Under the pieces are notes generated by a model that worked only from the letters and a program-made list of their open reading frames with translations, did no database searches and was not told where the DNA came from. DNA of 64,000 nt from Afifellaceae bacterium (GTDB lineage Bacteria > Pseudomonadota > Alphaproteobacteria > Rhizobiales > Afifellaceae), in NCBI GenBank assembly GCA_028284625.1, contig JANQRH010000026.1, positions 124,001-188,000 of the forward strand, given 5' to 3'. A program made the translations under genes and the position numbers. Positions within the stretch are counted from its first letter, which is position 1; each line of letters begins with the position of its first letter. This document shows, in pieces, positions 52,411 through 61,930 of the stretch.

Positions 52411-53189
52411 GCGGCGACATCTCCCAGATAGGCGTCGACCACGCGCGGGTCGCTGCGCACGCCGTCTGCGTCACCCTCAAACAACACCCGCCCCTGCGCC
52501 ATGACAATGATGGGGCTGCAAATCTGCATCACCACATCCATGTTGTGCTCAATGATGAGGAAGGTGATGCCACGCGCGTTGAGCGCGATGATCTTCTCAA
52601 TCAAGGTCTCAAGAAGCGTCGGGTTCACGCCGGCGGCAGGCTCGTCGAGCAGGATCATGTGCGGCTCGATCATCAACACCCGAGCCAGTTCCAGAAGCTT
52701 CTGCTGGCCGCCGGAAAGCTGGCCGGCAATATCGTTCGCCTTGTCCGCCAAGCCGCAGAAGCCGAGCACCTCCATGCCGCGCTCACGCGCCCGCTTCTCC
52801 TGGTCGCGCACCGCGCCGAAGCGGATCCAGTTGTTCCAGAACTGCTCGCCCGCCTGGCCGATCGGCGCGAGCATGACGTTCTCCAGTACCGACATTTGCG
52901 GAAACGGTCGCGGTATTTGAAACGTGCGCGCCAGCCCGGAGCGAAAGATCGAATCCGGGCTCAGGCCGTCAACGCGCTGCTGCTTGAAGGCGATCGAACC
53001 GGCTTCCGGTTGCTGGCCGCCGGCGACGAGGTCAAAAAGCGTGCTTTTACCCGCCCCGTTCGGCCCGATGAGGCCGGTGATGGTCCCTTCCTCAACGGCA
53101 AGCGTCACGCCATCGACGGCGCGCAATTCGCCAAACGTGCGCACGACGTTGTTGATCTGAAGAAGAGGGGCCTGAGAAAGCGGTGCCAT
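52407..53189 (-). CDS. Branched-chain amino-acid-type ABC ATPase (LivG-like)
   Basis: ATPase of 260 aa. Walker A is GPNGAGKST, the Q-loop area is LARTFQIPRPFPQMSVLENVMLAPIGQ, the signature is LSGGQQKLLELARVLM and Walker B is MILLDEPAAGVNPTL. It is the first gene of the five-gene Liv operon, and its promoter faces the beta-oxidation genes across a 104-base divergent region. Confidence 0.93.
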   Translation of the reverse strand: MAPLSQAPLLQINNVVRTFGELRAVDGVTLAVEEGTITGLIGPNGAGKSTLFDLVAGGQQPEAGSIAFKQQRVDGLSPDSIFRSGLARTFQIPRPFPQMSVLENVMLAPIGQAGEQFWNNWIRFGAVRDQEKRARERGMEVLGFCGLADKANDIAGQLSGGQQKLLELARVLMIEPHMILLDEPAAGVNPTLLETLIEKIIALNARGITFLIIEHNMDVVMQICSPIIVMAQGRVLFEGDADGVRSDPRVVDAYLGDVAA

Positions 53190-53227
53190 GTGGTGATAAG
53201 ACCATATGACGGCGAATGTGAAAAGCT

Positions 53228-53239
53228 TTAAGCTGAAAA
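53228..53239. promoter_or_regulatory. Imperfect copy of the TTCAAGCTTGAA palindrome in the liv/beta-oxidation divergent promoter
   Basis: TTTAAGCTGAAA matches 9 of 12 positions of the palindrome at 9.8 and 37.3 kb and sits in the 104-base region between the divergent Liv and SRPBCC/FadJ-like operons. A candidate only. It would tie uptake and beta-oxidation to the same regulator. Confidence 0.3.
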
Positions 53240-53293
53240 TATATCACCTCGCAGCGCCGAAAACGCTGGAGAAACGGTGAGATTGGAGCGGAC

Positions 53294-53749
53294 ATGGCGG
53301 ACGGCCTGAGCCACATCACAACCAGGCATGCGCAGGTCTCGGCGGACGTTGCTTTTCGTTTTCTGTCTGATCCGACTGCAGTCGGGCGGTGGTCGCTCGG
53401 CTGCTTCGACACTACGCCGGTTGGTGATGACGGGCTCCACACGGGGCACTCGCTGATCGACGGCAATCAAGGCTGGTTCCGGATCGACGCTGATCCTGAG
53501 AGGCACGTGATCGACTACTTCGTCGGCACGCCCGACCGGCTCACGCGCCGCATAAGCGCGCGAATCATGGCGGGCGAGGTGCTCGGCTTTGATGAATCGT
53601 CGTGCCTGATCAGCCTGTGCGCCTGGCGGACGTCGGAGATGAGCGATCAGCGCTGGCGCGATCTCTGCGTTCTGCACGAAGCAGAGATCGTTCTCATCCA
53701 GGGGCAGGTGGAGCGCGCCGCAATGCGTGATGAGACCGAGGCGCGCTGA
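53294..53749 (+). CDS. SRPBCC-like small protein of unknown function
   Basis: Protein of 151 aa, MADGLSHITTRHAQVSADVAFRFLSDPTAVGRWSLGCFDT, with the opening pattern of START/SRPBCC ligand-binding proteins (HAQVSADVAFRFLSDPTAVGRW). The ATG has GGAGCGG upstream. It precedes the FadJ-like gene by 29 bases. The overlapping minus-strand ORF 53228-53779 is a shadow. The fold is a guess from the first 40 residues; the rest (VIDYFVGTPDRLTRRISARIMAG) is compatible with it. A role in binding an aromatic or hydrophobic intermediate is possible. Confidence 0.65.
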   Translation: MADGLSHITTRHAQVSADVAFRFLSDPTAVGRWSLGCFDTTPVGDDGLHTGHSLIDGNQGWFRIDADPERHVIDYFVGTPDRLTRRISARIMAGEVLGFDESSCLISLCAWRTSEMSDQRWRDLCVLHEAEIVLIQGQVERAAMRDETEAR

Positions 53750-53778
53750 ACAACTGGCGAAGCGAGCGAAGGGCGGCA

Positions 53779-55848
53779 ATGGATAAGGTTCTGAACGTCC
53801 GGCGACAGGACAGCATCGCCATCTTGGAAATCGACAGTCCGCCGGTGAACGCGCTGTCGCATGCCGTACGCGCCGCGCTGGTCGAGGCGCTCGATAGCGC
53901 TGATCACGATCCGGCGCTCGACGCCGCGATCATCGCCTGCGCCGGGCGCACCTTTGTCGCTGGCTCCGATATCCGCGAGTTCGGTAAGCCACGCCGGGCG
54001 CCGCTGCTGAGCGACGTGATCGATAGGCTGGATGCGATGTCGAAGCCGGTCGTCGCGGCGCTCTTCGGCACGACATTGGGCGGCGGGCTGGAGCTGGCGC
54101 TCGGCTGCCACTATCGCATTGCCGCATCCACGACACAGCTCGGTTTCCCTGAGGTGAAGCTCGGGCTGATCCCCGGGGCCGGCGGCACGCAGCGGCTCCC
54201 CCGTGCGGTGGGGCCGGAGACGGCGCTGACCATGATCGTCACAGGCGAGCCGATTGCCGCGGAAGCCGCATTCGCGCACGGTCTGGTCGATGAATTGGCG
54301 GACGGCGATCTGGAAGAGGCTGCGATCGCCCTGGCGCAACGTGTGGCGAAAGACAACACGCCAAGACGGCTTCGCGACGACACCGCGAAGCTTGCCGCCG
54401 ATGGCGACGATCGCGCGCGCTTCGACGCAACGGCACAGAACCTCACCAAACGGGCGCGCGGGCTGAAAGCGCCCCGTGCCTGCGTCGATTCAGTTCGCGG
54501 TGCGCTCGACCTCCCCTTCGATGAAGGGCTGGAGCATGAGCGTGCGATCTTCCGCGAACTCGTCGCTGGCGATCAGTCGAAGGCGCAGCGTTATGTCTTC
54601 TTCGCCGAGCGCGCCGCGGCCAAGGTGCCCGGCCTTGACGCCAAACCGCGGCGGGTGGCGCGCGTCGCAATCATCGGCGCCGGCACGATGGGCCGCGGTA
54701 TTGCCGTTGCGTTTGCCGATGCCGGCCTTGCCGTGACGCTGATTGAGACGGACGACGACGCGCTTCAGCGCGGCCTCGACGCTGTCGCGGCGATTTACGC
54801 CGGTGCCGCCCAGCGCGGCCGACTGACACCGGATGAAGCGGAGCGCAGGCGCGCGCGCATTGGCGGCGCTGTCGGCTTGAGCGAGGCGGCCGATGCCGAC
54901 CTTGTGGTCGAGGCGGTATTTGAGGATTTCGAGCTTAAGCGCGATGTCTTGTCAGAGCTTGCAGGGCTCACGCGACCCGATGCTGTGCTGGCGACCAACA
55001 CATCTTATCTCGACGTCGACGCGCTTGCCGCCGCCACCGATCGGCCGGAATCCGTTCTGGGGATGCACTTCTTCAGCCCGGCCAACGTCATGCGGCTCGT
55101 GGAGATCGTACGCGGTGCGAAGAGCGCTCCCGAGGTGCTGGCAACGGCGATCACCACCGCGCGCCGGCTCGGCAAGGCGCCGGTCGTCGTGGGCAACTGC
55201 AATGGCTTTGTTGGCAATCGCATGCTGCGGCGACGGAGTGCCGCCGCCGAGCAGGCGCTGCTCGCCGGCGCCCTGCCGCACGAGGTCGACGCCGCCATGG
55301 AGGCGTTCGGCTTTCCCATGGGTCCGTTCGCGGTGGCCGACCTTGCCGGCCTCGATATCGGCTGGCGTATGCGCAAGGCGCAGGGGCTGAAGGCCGCAAT
55401 CGCCGATGCGCTTTGCGAACAAGGCCGTTTCGGACAGAAGAGCGGCAAGGGCTACTTCCGTTACGAGCCCGGTTCGCGCAAACCGGAACGTGATGCGGAT
55501 GTGGAGGCGATCGTCGTTGAAGCCTCGCACCGCGCCGGCATCGCGCGCCGCGCGCTCTCAAGCGACGAGATCGTTGAGCGACTGCTCTTTCCGATGATCA
55601 ACGAAGGCGCACGCATCCTGGAGGAGGGGATCGCTGCCCGTCCCAGCGATATCGACGTGATCTGGGTCAACGGCTACGGCTGGCCGGTCTGGCGCGGTGG
55701 GCCGATCTACCACGCCGACGCGCTGGGGCTTGCGTCTGTCCGCGACAAGCTTGCGGCTATGGCCGAGGCCTCCGGTGACGAGGGCCTTGCGCCGGCGCGG
55801 CTCCTGGTCCGTCTGGCCGAAGAGGGACGGGGATTTGGATCTCTCTGA
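53779..55848 (+). CDS. Bifunctional enoyl-CoA hydratase/3-hydroxyacyl-CoA dehydrogenase (FadJ-like)
   Basis: Protein of 689 aa. The N-terminal crotonase domain (about 1-190) has CAGRTFVAGSDIREFG and GTTLGGGLELALGCHYRIA. Glu residues of the active site lie in FPEVKLGLIPGAGGTQRLPR. The NAD domain begins near residue 293 with ARVAIIGAGTMGRGIAVAFADAG. LGMHFFSPANVMRLVEIVRG and VVVGNCNGFVGNRML follow, and the C-terminal half holds the duplicated dehydrogenase helices (MGPFAVADLAGLDIGWRMRK). It would carry out hydration and oxidation of the ring-opened acyl-CoA from the anthranilate operon. No thiolase gene is in the window. Confidence 0.92.
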   Translation: MDKVLNVRRQDSIAILEIDSPPVNALSHAVRAALVEALDSADHDPALDAAIIACAGRTFVAGSDIREFGKPRRAPLLSDVIDRLDAMSKPVVAALFGTTLGGGLELALGCHYRIAASTTQLGFPEVKLGLIPGAGGTQRLPRAVGPETALTMIVTGEPIAAEAAFAHGLVDELADGDLEEAAIALAQRVAKDNTPRRLRDDTAKLAADGDDRARFDATAQNLTKRARGLKAPRACVDSVRGALDLPFDEGLEHERAIFRELVAGDQSKAQRYVFFAERAAAKVPGLDAKPRRVARVAIIGAGTMGRGIAVAFADAGLAVTLIETDDDALQRGLDAVAAIYAGAAQRGRLTPDEAERRRARIGGAVGLSEAADADLVVEAVFEDFELKRDVLSELAGLTRPDAVLATNTSYLDVDALAAATDRPESVLGMHFFSPANVMRLVEIVRGAKSAPEVLATAITTARRLGKAPVVVGNCNGFVGNRMLRRRSAAAEQALLAGALPHEVDAAMEAFGFPMGPFAVADLAGLDIGWRMRKAQGLKAAIADALCEQGRFGQKSGKGYFRYEPGSRKPERDADVEAIVVEASHRAGIARRALSSDEIVERLLFPMINEGARILEEGIAARPSDIDVIWVNGYGWPVWRGGPIYHADALGLASVRDKLAAMAEASGDEGLAPARLLVRLAEEGRGFGSL

Positions 55849-55916
55849 CGCTTGCCTTTGAGCGTCCATCATGCGCTCCAACTTAGAAGACCCGCACACT
55901 CAGTAAGGAACACGTC

Positions 55917-56681
55917 ATGCCGAGCTTTGCTGTCTATCCGAGCCTTAAGGGCGCCGTCGTTTACATCACCGGCGGCGCCGGCGGCATCGGCGCGGAGATG
56001 GTCCGCGCTTTCGCCGAGCAAGGGTCGAAGGTCGGCTTCGTCGACCTCGACGAGGAAGGCGGCAGGGCGTTAGCGTCGGAGCTTGAGGCAACCGGCGCGA
56101 CAATCGGTTTTGCGCGCTGTGACCTGCGCGACATCGACCAGCTCCGGCAGGCTCTCGGCGCGCTCAAGGCGGAACTCGGTCCGCCGGCAGTGCTCGTCAA
56201 CAACGCCGCCCGCGATGACCGCCATGCCTGGCAGGACGTGACGTCCGACTATTACGACGAGCGGATCGCCACCAATTTGAAGCACATGTTCTTTGCAGCA
56301 CAGGCCGTCGCGCCGGACATGATCGAAGCTGGCGGCGGATCGATCATAAATCTCGGTTCGAACTCCTGGTGGGAGGCTGGTGGTGGCTTCCCGGTCTACG
56401 CCACCGCCAAAGCCGCGGTGCATGGCATGACGCGAACGCTCGCGCGCGATCTCGGCGAACATCGCATCCGCGTCAACACGATCGTGCCGGGCTGGATCAT
56501 GACGGAGCGCCAAAAGGAGCTTTGGGCCACGCCCGAGGCGCTTGAGAAGCACCGCCAGAGGCAGTGCCTGCCCGATCTGATCGAGCCGGTCTACATCGCG
56601 CGAATGGCGCTGTTCCTCGCCTCCGACGATGCCGCCATGTGCACGGCGAACAATTACATGGTCGAGGCGGGCTCGATCTGA
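55917..56681 (+). CDS. Short-chain dehydrogenase, sugar 1-dehydrogenase-like
   Basis: SDR of 254 aa. The cofactor motif is ITGGAGGIGAEMVRAFAEQG with acidic FVDLDEE after strand 2, favouring NAD. The catalytic region is LGSNSWWEAGGGFPVYATAKAAVHGMTRTLARDLGEHRIRVNTIVPGWIMTERQ. The Ser-Trp, the spacing and the PGWIMTERQ segment resemble bacterial D-xylose/L-arabinose/galactose 1-dehydrogenases. It may belong with the sugar transport block that follows rather than with beta-oxidation. It ends convergent with the sugar ATPase gene. Confidence 0.83.
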   Translation: MPSFAVYPSLKGAVVYITGGAGGIGAEMVRAFAEQGSKVGFVDLDEEGGRALASELEATGATIGFARCDLRDIDQLRQALGALKAELGPPAVLVNNAARDDRHAWQDVTSDYYDERIATNLKHMFFAAQAVAPDMIEAGGGSIINLGSNSWWEAGGGFPVYATAKAAVHGMTRTLARDLGEHRIRVNTIVPGWIMTERQKELWATPEALEKHRQRQCLPDLIEPVYIARMALFLASDDAAMCTANNYMVEAGSI

Positions 56682-56702
56682 GCGTCGGCTCCCGCTGACG
56701 CT
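56681..56702. terminator. Hairpin between convergent SDR and sugar ABC ATPase genes
   Basis: AGCGTCGGC-TCCC-GCTGACGCT forms a 9-bp stem with one G-T pair, starting at the last base of the SDR stop codon. It lies in the 39-base gap between converging genes. No T-run follows, so termination efficiency is uncertain. Confidence 0.4.
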
Positions 56703-56720
56703 GTGAAGCTCAGTCGCAAA

Positions 56721-57806
<1,086 letters not shown>

Positions 57807-57826
57807 CGCTACCCTCCCTTATGTCC

Positions 57827-58645
57827 TTAGCTGCCGGCAAGCATGCGGTACTCCGCCTGTCGGGATATGTCTTCCGCCGCCTGCTTCAGCCGCGGCAATT
57901 GTCGTTCCAGGTCTTCGATGCCGGCCAAGTGCGTGTTGCTCGTCATCGATAGGCCGCCGAGCAGTTCGCCGGAGCCTGAGACGATCGGCACCGCGATACA
58001 GATGACACCCGGCTCGTGCTCCTCCTGGTCGAGACTGTAGCCACGCGCGCGGCACCTCTTGAGGTCCGCCCGCAAACCCGCCACGTCGGAGATCGTTCGC
58101 GGGGTATAGCGGTGAAAGGCTTGGCGCGAGATTGCGTTCTGCAGGTCGGAGCCTGAAAGCACCGACAGCATCGCCTTGCCGATTCCGGTGCAATAGGCCG
58201 GCCCGACTTTGCCGACTGAGGCATAGAGCGACATGTGATAGTCGCCGGTGCGTTTGTCGACATAAAGCACCTGAGCGTTGTCGAGGACTCCGAGATGGAT
58301 CGTCTCCCGCAGATCCGCCGCAAGCCCGTCGAGCACCTCGCGCGCGGTCGTTGCCAGGCTTGCCTCTGCCCAGGCGGCGTGCGCCAGCCTGACAAGCCGA
58401 AGGCCCGGCCGGTAGGTGTGCTGGTCTTCGCAGAACTCAAGCATGTTCTCCGCCACCAATGTTCGCAGCATCCGGTGCAGCGTAGACTTCGGGTAGGGAA
58501 GGGCATTCTGCAACTCTATGAACCGTACGGCCCGACCTTCCTTCGCCACCGTTTCCAAGACCCGAAGCGCTTTGGAAACTGTGCCGGATGTGCTTGACTG
58601 CTCAGGCACACCGAAGGTTGCGACGTTGGCCATTGGCCTGGACAT
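57827..58645 (-). CDS. IclR-family transcriptional regulator
   Basis: Protein of 272 aa from the ATG at 58645. The track start adds 36 residues from the promoter region and is rejected; an ATG four codons later is also possible. The winged helix is at about residues 18-80 (TVSKALRVLETVAKEGRAVRFIELQNALPYPKSTLHRMLRTLVAENML). The effector domain follows with GYSLDQEEHEPGVICIAVPIVSGSGELLGGLSMTS. It is divergent from the sugar ABC operon and precedes its ATPase gene. A palindrome in the shared promoter is its probable operator. Confidence 0.9.
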   Translation of the reverse strand: MSRPMANVATFGVPEQSSTSGTVSKALRVLETVAKEGRAVRFIELQNALPYPKSTLHRMLRTLVAENMLEFCEDQHTYRPGLRLVRLAHAAWAEASLATTAREVLDGLAADLRETIHLGVLDNAQVLYVDKRTGDYHMSLYASVGKVGPAYCTGIGKAMLSVLSGSDLQNAISRQAFHRYTPRTISDVAGLRADLKRCRARGYSLDQEEHEPGVICIAVPIVSGSGELLGGLSMTSNTHLAGIEDLERQLPRLKQAAEDISRQAEYRMLAGS

Positions 58646-58673
58646 AATCAGCGCGCCACCGCTCGTGTTTTGC

Positions 58674-58701
58674 TTGACACGATAAGGTAGATAATCATAC
58701 T
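58674..58701 (+). promoter_or_regulatory. Sigma70-like promoter of the sugar ABC operon
   Basis: TTGACA at 58674-58679 and CATACT at 58696-58701 are separated by 16 bases. The predicted start of transcription, near 58708, lies just before the IclR-type palindrome and about 60 bases before the binding-protein start. Confidence 0.5.
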
Positions 58702-58720
58702 TTTCAATATGGGAAACATA

Positions 58721-58737
58721 GTTCCAAATAATGGAAC
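58721..58737. promoter_or_regulatory. IclR-type operator palindrome
   Basis: GTTCCA-AATAA-TGGAAC is a perfect 6-5-6 inverted repeat in the divergent region between the IclR gene and the sugar ABC operon. Its core TTCCA-N5-TGGAA resembles the geometry of known IclR-family operators. It lies downstream of the promoter, as expected for a repressor site. Confidence 0.6.
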
Positions 58738-58767
58738 ATCGTAAATCATCCAAATGGGAGGACTCGA

Positions 58768-60024
58768 ATGCGCTCCATCCTTAAGGCGTCGGCAGCGGCG
58801 CTTGTTCTATCGGCCTTTGCCGTTGGCCCGGCTACGGCCGAACTGACAGGCGATCTGAAGATATTCCTCGACACGTCCAACCCGGCGCCGCGGGCGACCA
58901 TGGAGAAGATCATTGGGGACTTCCAGGCCCTGCATCCCGATCTCAATATTGAGACCACGGTGATTGATCGCGAGGAATACAAGACGCAGATCCGCAACTT
59001 CCTCACCGCCAATCCGCCCGACGTCGCGACCTGGTACGCCGCCAACCGTATGGCGCCCTACGTGAACGCCAACCTCTTCGAGGATGTCTCCGACCTGTGG
59101 CAGGAGCCGGCGATCGCCGACAACCTCGCCTCGACCAAAGGCGCCATGACCATCGATGGCAAGCAATGGGGCGTGCCCTACACTTACTATCAGTGGGGCG
59201 TTTATTACCGGAAGGACATCTACGAAGAGCTGGGCCTGAGCGAGCCCGCGAATTGGGATGAATTCAAGGCCAATTGCCAGGCGATCATCGACTCAGGCCG
59301 CAAGTGCTACACCATCGGCACCAAGTTCCTGTGGACCGCCGGCGGATGGTTCGATTACCTCAACATGCGCACCAACGGCTTCGACTTTCACATGGCCCTC
59401 GCCGGCGGCGAGATCTCCTGGGAAGACGATCGGGTCAAGCAGACCTTCGCCAACTGGCGCGAGCTCATCGACATGGGCGGCTACATCGACAACCACCAGA
59501 CCTATAGCTGGCAGGAAGCCCTGCCGTTCATGGTCAGCGGCGATGCCGTGTACTACTTGATGGGCAACTTCGCCGTGGCGCCGCTACGCGATGCCGGCCT
59601 CACCGACGATCAGCTCGACTTCTATCAGTTCCCGGCCATCAACCCGGATGTCGAGTTGGCTGAGGACGCGCCGACCGACACCTTCCACATCCCGGCCAAC
59701 GCGGCCAACAAGGAAGCGGCTCGCGAGTTCCTGCGCTTCGTGGTCTCCGCCGACGTTCAGACCGAGATCAACAATGGCGACAACCTCGGGCAGCTGCCGG
59801 TCAACTCCCAGTCGTCGGTGGATGACGACAAGTTCCTGAATGAGGGCTTTGCGATGCTCTCGTCCAACAGCCCCGGCGGCGTCGCTCAGTTCTGGGACCG
59901 CGATGCTCCGGCGGAGATGGCCAAAGTGTCGATGGAGGGCTTCCAGGAATTCATGGTCAAGCCGGACAACCTCGACCGAATCCTCGCCAAGCTCGAGCGC
60001 GCCCGCAAGCGCATCTACGAGTAA
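58768..60024 (+). CDS. Sugar ABC transporter binding protein (family 1)
   Basis: Extracellular solute-binding protein of 418 aa with signal MRSILKASAAALVLSAFAVGPATA. Family 1 features are KIIGDFQALHPDLNIETTVIDREEYKTQIRNFLTANPPDVATWYAANRM, YQWGVYYRKDIYEELGLSEPANWDEFKANC and the later FVVSADVQTEINNGDNLGQLPVNS. GGGAGGA precedes the start. The operon continues with permeases and an alpha-galactosidase-like gene, so an alpha-galactoside is a plausible ligand. Confidence 0.92.
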   Translation: MRSILKASAAALVLSAFAVGPATAELTGDLKIFLDTSNPAPRATMEKIIGDFQALHPDLNIETTVIDREEYKTQIRNFLTANPPDVATWYAANRMAPYVNANLFEDVSDLWQEPAIADNLASTKGAMTIDGKQWGVPYTYYQWGVYYRKDIYEELGLSEPANWDEFKANCQAIIDSGRKCYTIGTKFLWTAGGWFDYLNMRTNGFDFHMALAGGEISWEDDRVKQTFANWRELIDMGGYIDNHQTYSWQEALPFMVSGDAVYYLMGNFAVAPLRDAGLTDDQLDFYQFPAINPDVELAEDAPTDTFHIPANAANKEAAREFLRFVVSADVQTEINNGDNLGQLPVNSQSSVDDDKFLNEGFAMLSSNSPGGVAQFWDRDAPAEMAKVSMEGFQEFMVKPDNLDRILAKLERARKRIYE

Positions 60025-60044
60025 GCCGAGGGTGCACTTACAAA

Positions 60045-60071
60045 GGCGCTGGGGGTTCCGCCCCCGGCGCC
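60045..60071 (+). terminator. Hairpin between sugar-binding protein and permease genes
   Basis: GGCGC-T-GGGGG / CCCCC-G-GCGCC forms an 11-bp GC stem with one wobble and a 5-base loop (TTCCG), 20 bases after the binding-protein stop. No T-run follows. Probably an attenuating or message-stabilising hairpin, as at 7580-7605. Confidence 0.6.
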
Positions 60072-60135
60072 AAAGACATAGCCGTTCCAGGACCGGCGTC
60101 CGGGGTCCGGATCGCACGCAAGGGGGAAACCGGGC

Positions 60136-61077
60136 ATGGTTGACGTAACCGCCAGGCAAGCTGCCGCTCTCGATACCCGCAGCTGGTTCCGCCGCAATCA
60201 GATCGCCATCATGCCGTGGCTGTTCCTGGCCCCTGGCGTCCTGTTTTTCCTGTTCTACGTCATCTTCCCGATCTTTCAGTCGTTCAACATCTCGCTTTAC
60301 GAGTGGGATGGTCTGGGCCAGCCCGAATATATCGGGTTCGCAAACTACGAAGATCTGTACTGGGAGTTCGTGGACCGCGACGCGTTTTTCGTCTCGCTCA
60401 CCAACAACCTGCTTTGGCTGCTCCTGTATCTGCTGGCGATTCCGGCGGGACTCTTCATCGCGCTCTTCCTGAACCAGACGGTCGTCGGCATCCGCCTCTA
60501 CAAGTCGCTCTTTTTCTTCCCGTTCGTGATCTCGCAGGTGGTCGTGGGGCTGGTGTTCACCTGGTTCTACGACCCGACCTTCGGGCTATTGAACACGATG
60601 CTGGCCTGGGTCGGTCTCGGGCCGATCAACGTGCTCGGCGACGAACGTTTTGTGACCTATGGGATCATCGCCGCCGGCCTCTGGCCGCAGACGGCCTATT
60701 GCATGATCCTCTATCTCACCGGGCTCAATGCCGTTGATCCCGAGCAGATAGAGGCCGGCCGGCTCGACGGCGCCAAAGGCTGGCGCATGCTGTGGTTCAT
60801 CATCGTGCCGCAACTGGCCCCCGCCACCTTTATCGCCTTTGTGGTGACGATCATCGGCGCCCTCAGGTCGTTCGACTTTATCGCGGTGATGACCCAGGGC
60901 GGGCCCTTTGGCTCCTCCCGTGTTCTTGCCTTCTACATGTTCGAAGTGGCGCTGTCGGAATACGGCTTCCGTATGGGCTATGGCGCGGCGATCGCGGTCG
61001 TCCTGTTCCTCATCATGCTGTGCTTCATCGCCTACTTCCTGTGGTCGATGTATCGCGACGAGAAGAGGGCCCGCTGA
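60136..61077 (+). CDS. Sugar ABC transporter permease (MalF/UgpA family)
   Basis: Membrane protein of 313 aa with six main hydrophobic helices. Features are MPWLFLAPGVLFFLFYVIFPIFQSFNISLYEWDG, the membrane segment SLFFFPFVISQVVVGLVFTWFYDPTFGLLN and the EAA loop EAGRLDGAKGWRMLWFIIVPQLAPATF. Its stop overlaps the start of the second permease. Confidence 0.92.
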   Translation: MVDVTARQAAALDTRSWFRRNQIAIMPWLFLAPGVLFFLFYVIFPIFQSFNISLYEWDGLGQPEYIGFANYEDLYWEFVDRDAFFVSLTNNLLWLLLYLLAIPAGLFIALFLNQTVVGIRLYKSLFFFPFVISQVVVGLVFTWFYDPTFGLLNTMLAWVGLGPINVLGDERFVTYGIIAAGLWPQTAYCMILYLTGLNAVDPEQIEAGRLDGAKGWRMLWFIIVPQLAPATFIAFVVTIIGALRSFDFIAVMTQGGPFGSSRVLAFYMFEVALSEYGFRMGYGAAIAVVLFLIMLCFIAYFLWSMYRDEKRAR

Positions 61078-61925
61078 TGTTTCCGACGCCCATTCAGCGG
61101 ACACCACGCCCCTGGCAGATCACCTATCAAAGCCTGCTGCCCCTGGCGCTGCTCATGTGGCTGGCGCCGCTCATTGCCGTGGCGGTCTTTTCGATCAAGC
61201 CAGATGCCGATTTCACGACCGGCAATTACTGGGGATGGCCGACCTCGTTTGAGGGCGTAACCAATTACGGCAGGGTCTTCTTCGATTCAGACATGCCGCG
61301 CTACCTCATGAACTCCGTACTCATCACCGTGCCGACGGTGATCGGCGCGGTGGCGCTCTCCGCCATGACGGGCTTCGCCCTCGGCGTCTACAAGTTCCGA
61401 TCGAACCTTCCGATCTTCTTCATGTTCGTGGCCGGCAATTTCGTGCCGTTCCAAATCCTCATGGTGCCGGTGCGCGACCTGACCCTGGACCTCGGCCTCT
61501 ACAACACCAAGACCGGCCTGGTGCTGTTCCACATCGCCTTTCAGACCGGCTTCTGCACGCTCTTCATGCGCAACTTCATCCGCGCCTTGCCTTTTGCGCT
61601 CGTGGAATCGGCGCGTGTCGAAGGCGTGGCGGAATGGCGCATCTTTTGGTACGTCGTCATGCCGTTGATGAAACCGGCCATCGCGGCGCTGAGCGTCTTG
61701 ATCTTCACGTTCATCTGGAACGACTACTTCTGGGCCGTGGTTCTGACCCAGGGCGTAGAAAGCCAGCCTGTCACCGCCGGCATCACCAGCTTTAACGCCC
61801 AGTACCGCGCCGCCTATCACCTGATGAGCGCCGGCAGCATCGTCGCCGCGCTGCCGCCGGTCGCGATGTTCTTCCTGATGCAAAAACACTTCATTGCGGG
61901 GCTGACACTCGGCGCCGTGAAGTAG
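61077..61925 (+). CDS. Sugar ABC transporter permease (MalG/UgpE family)
   Basis: Membrane protein of 282 aa from the ATG at 61077, which overlaps the previous stop (TGATG); the track ORF opens 95 codons too early in another gene's frame. The EAA loop is ESARVEGVAEWRIFWYVVMPLMKPAIAA. The typical C-terminal end is MFFLMQKHFIAGLTLGAVK. Confidence 0.92.
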   Translation: MFPTPIQRTPRPWQITYQSLLPLALLMWLAPLIAVAVFSIKPDADFTTGNYWGWPTSFEGVTNYGRVFFDSDMPRYLMNSVLITVPTVIGAVALSAMTGFALGVYKFRSNLPIFFMFVAGNFVPFQILMVPVRDLTLDLGLYNTKTGLVLFHIAFQTGFCTLFMRNFIRALPFALVESARVEGVAEWRIFWYVVMPLMKPAIAALSVLIFTFIWNDYFWAVVLTQGVESQPVTAGITSFNAQYRAAYHLMSAGSIVAALPPVAMFFLMQKHFIAGLTLGAVK

Positions 61926-61930
61926 AGGCC

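Noticed and set aside
53228-53779. 183-aa minus-strand ORF
   Set aside because: It overlaps the plus-strand SRPBCC-like gene, which has a good ribosome site and protein-like composition, and leads into the FadJ-like gene.
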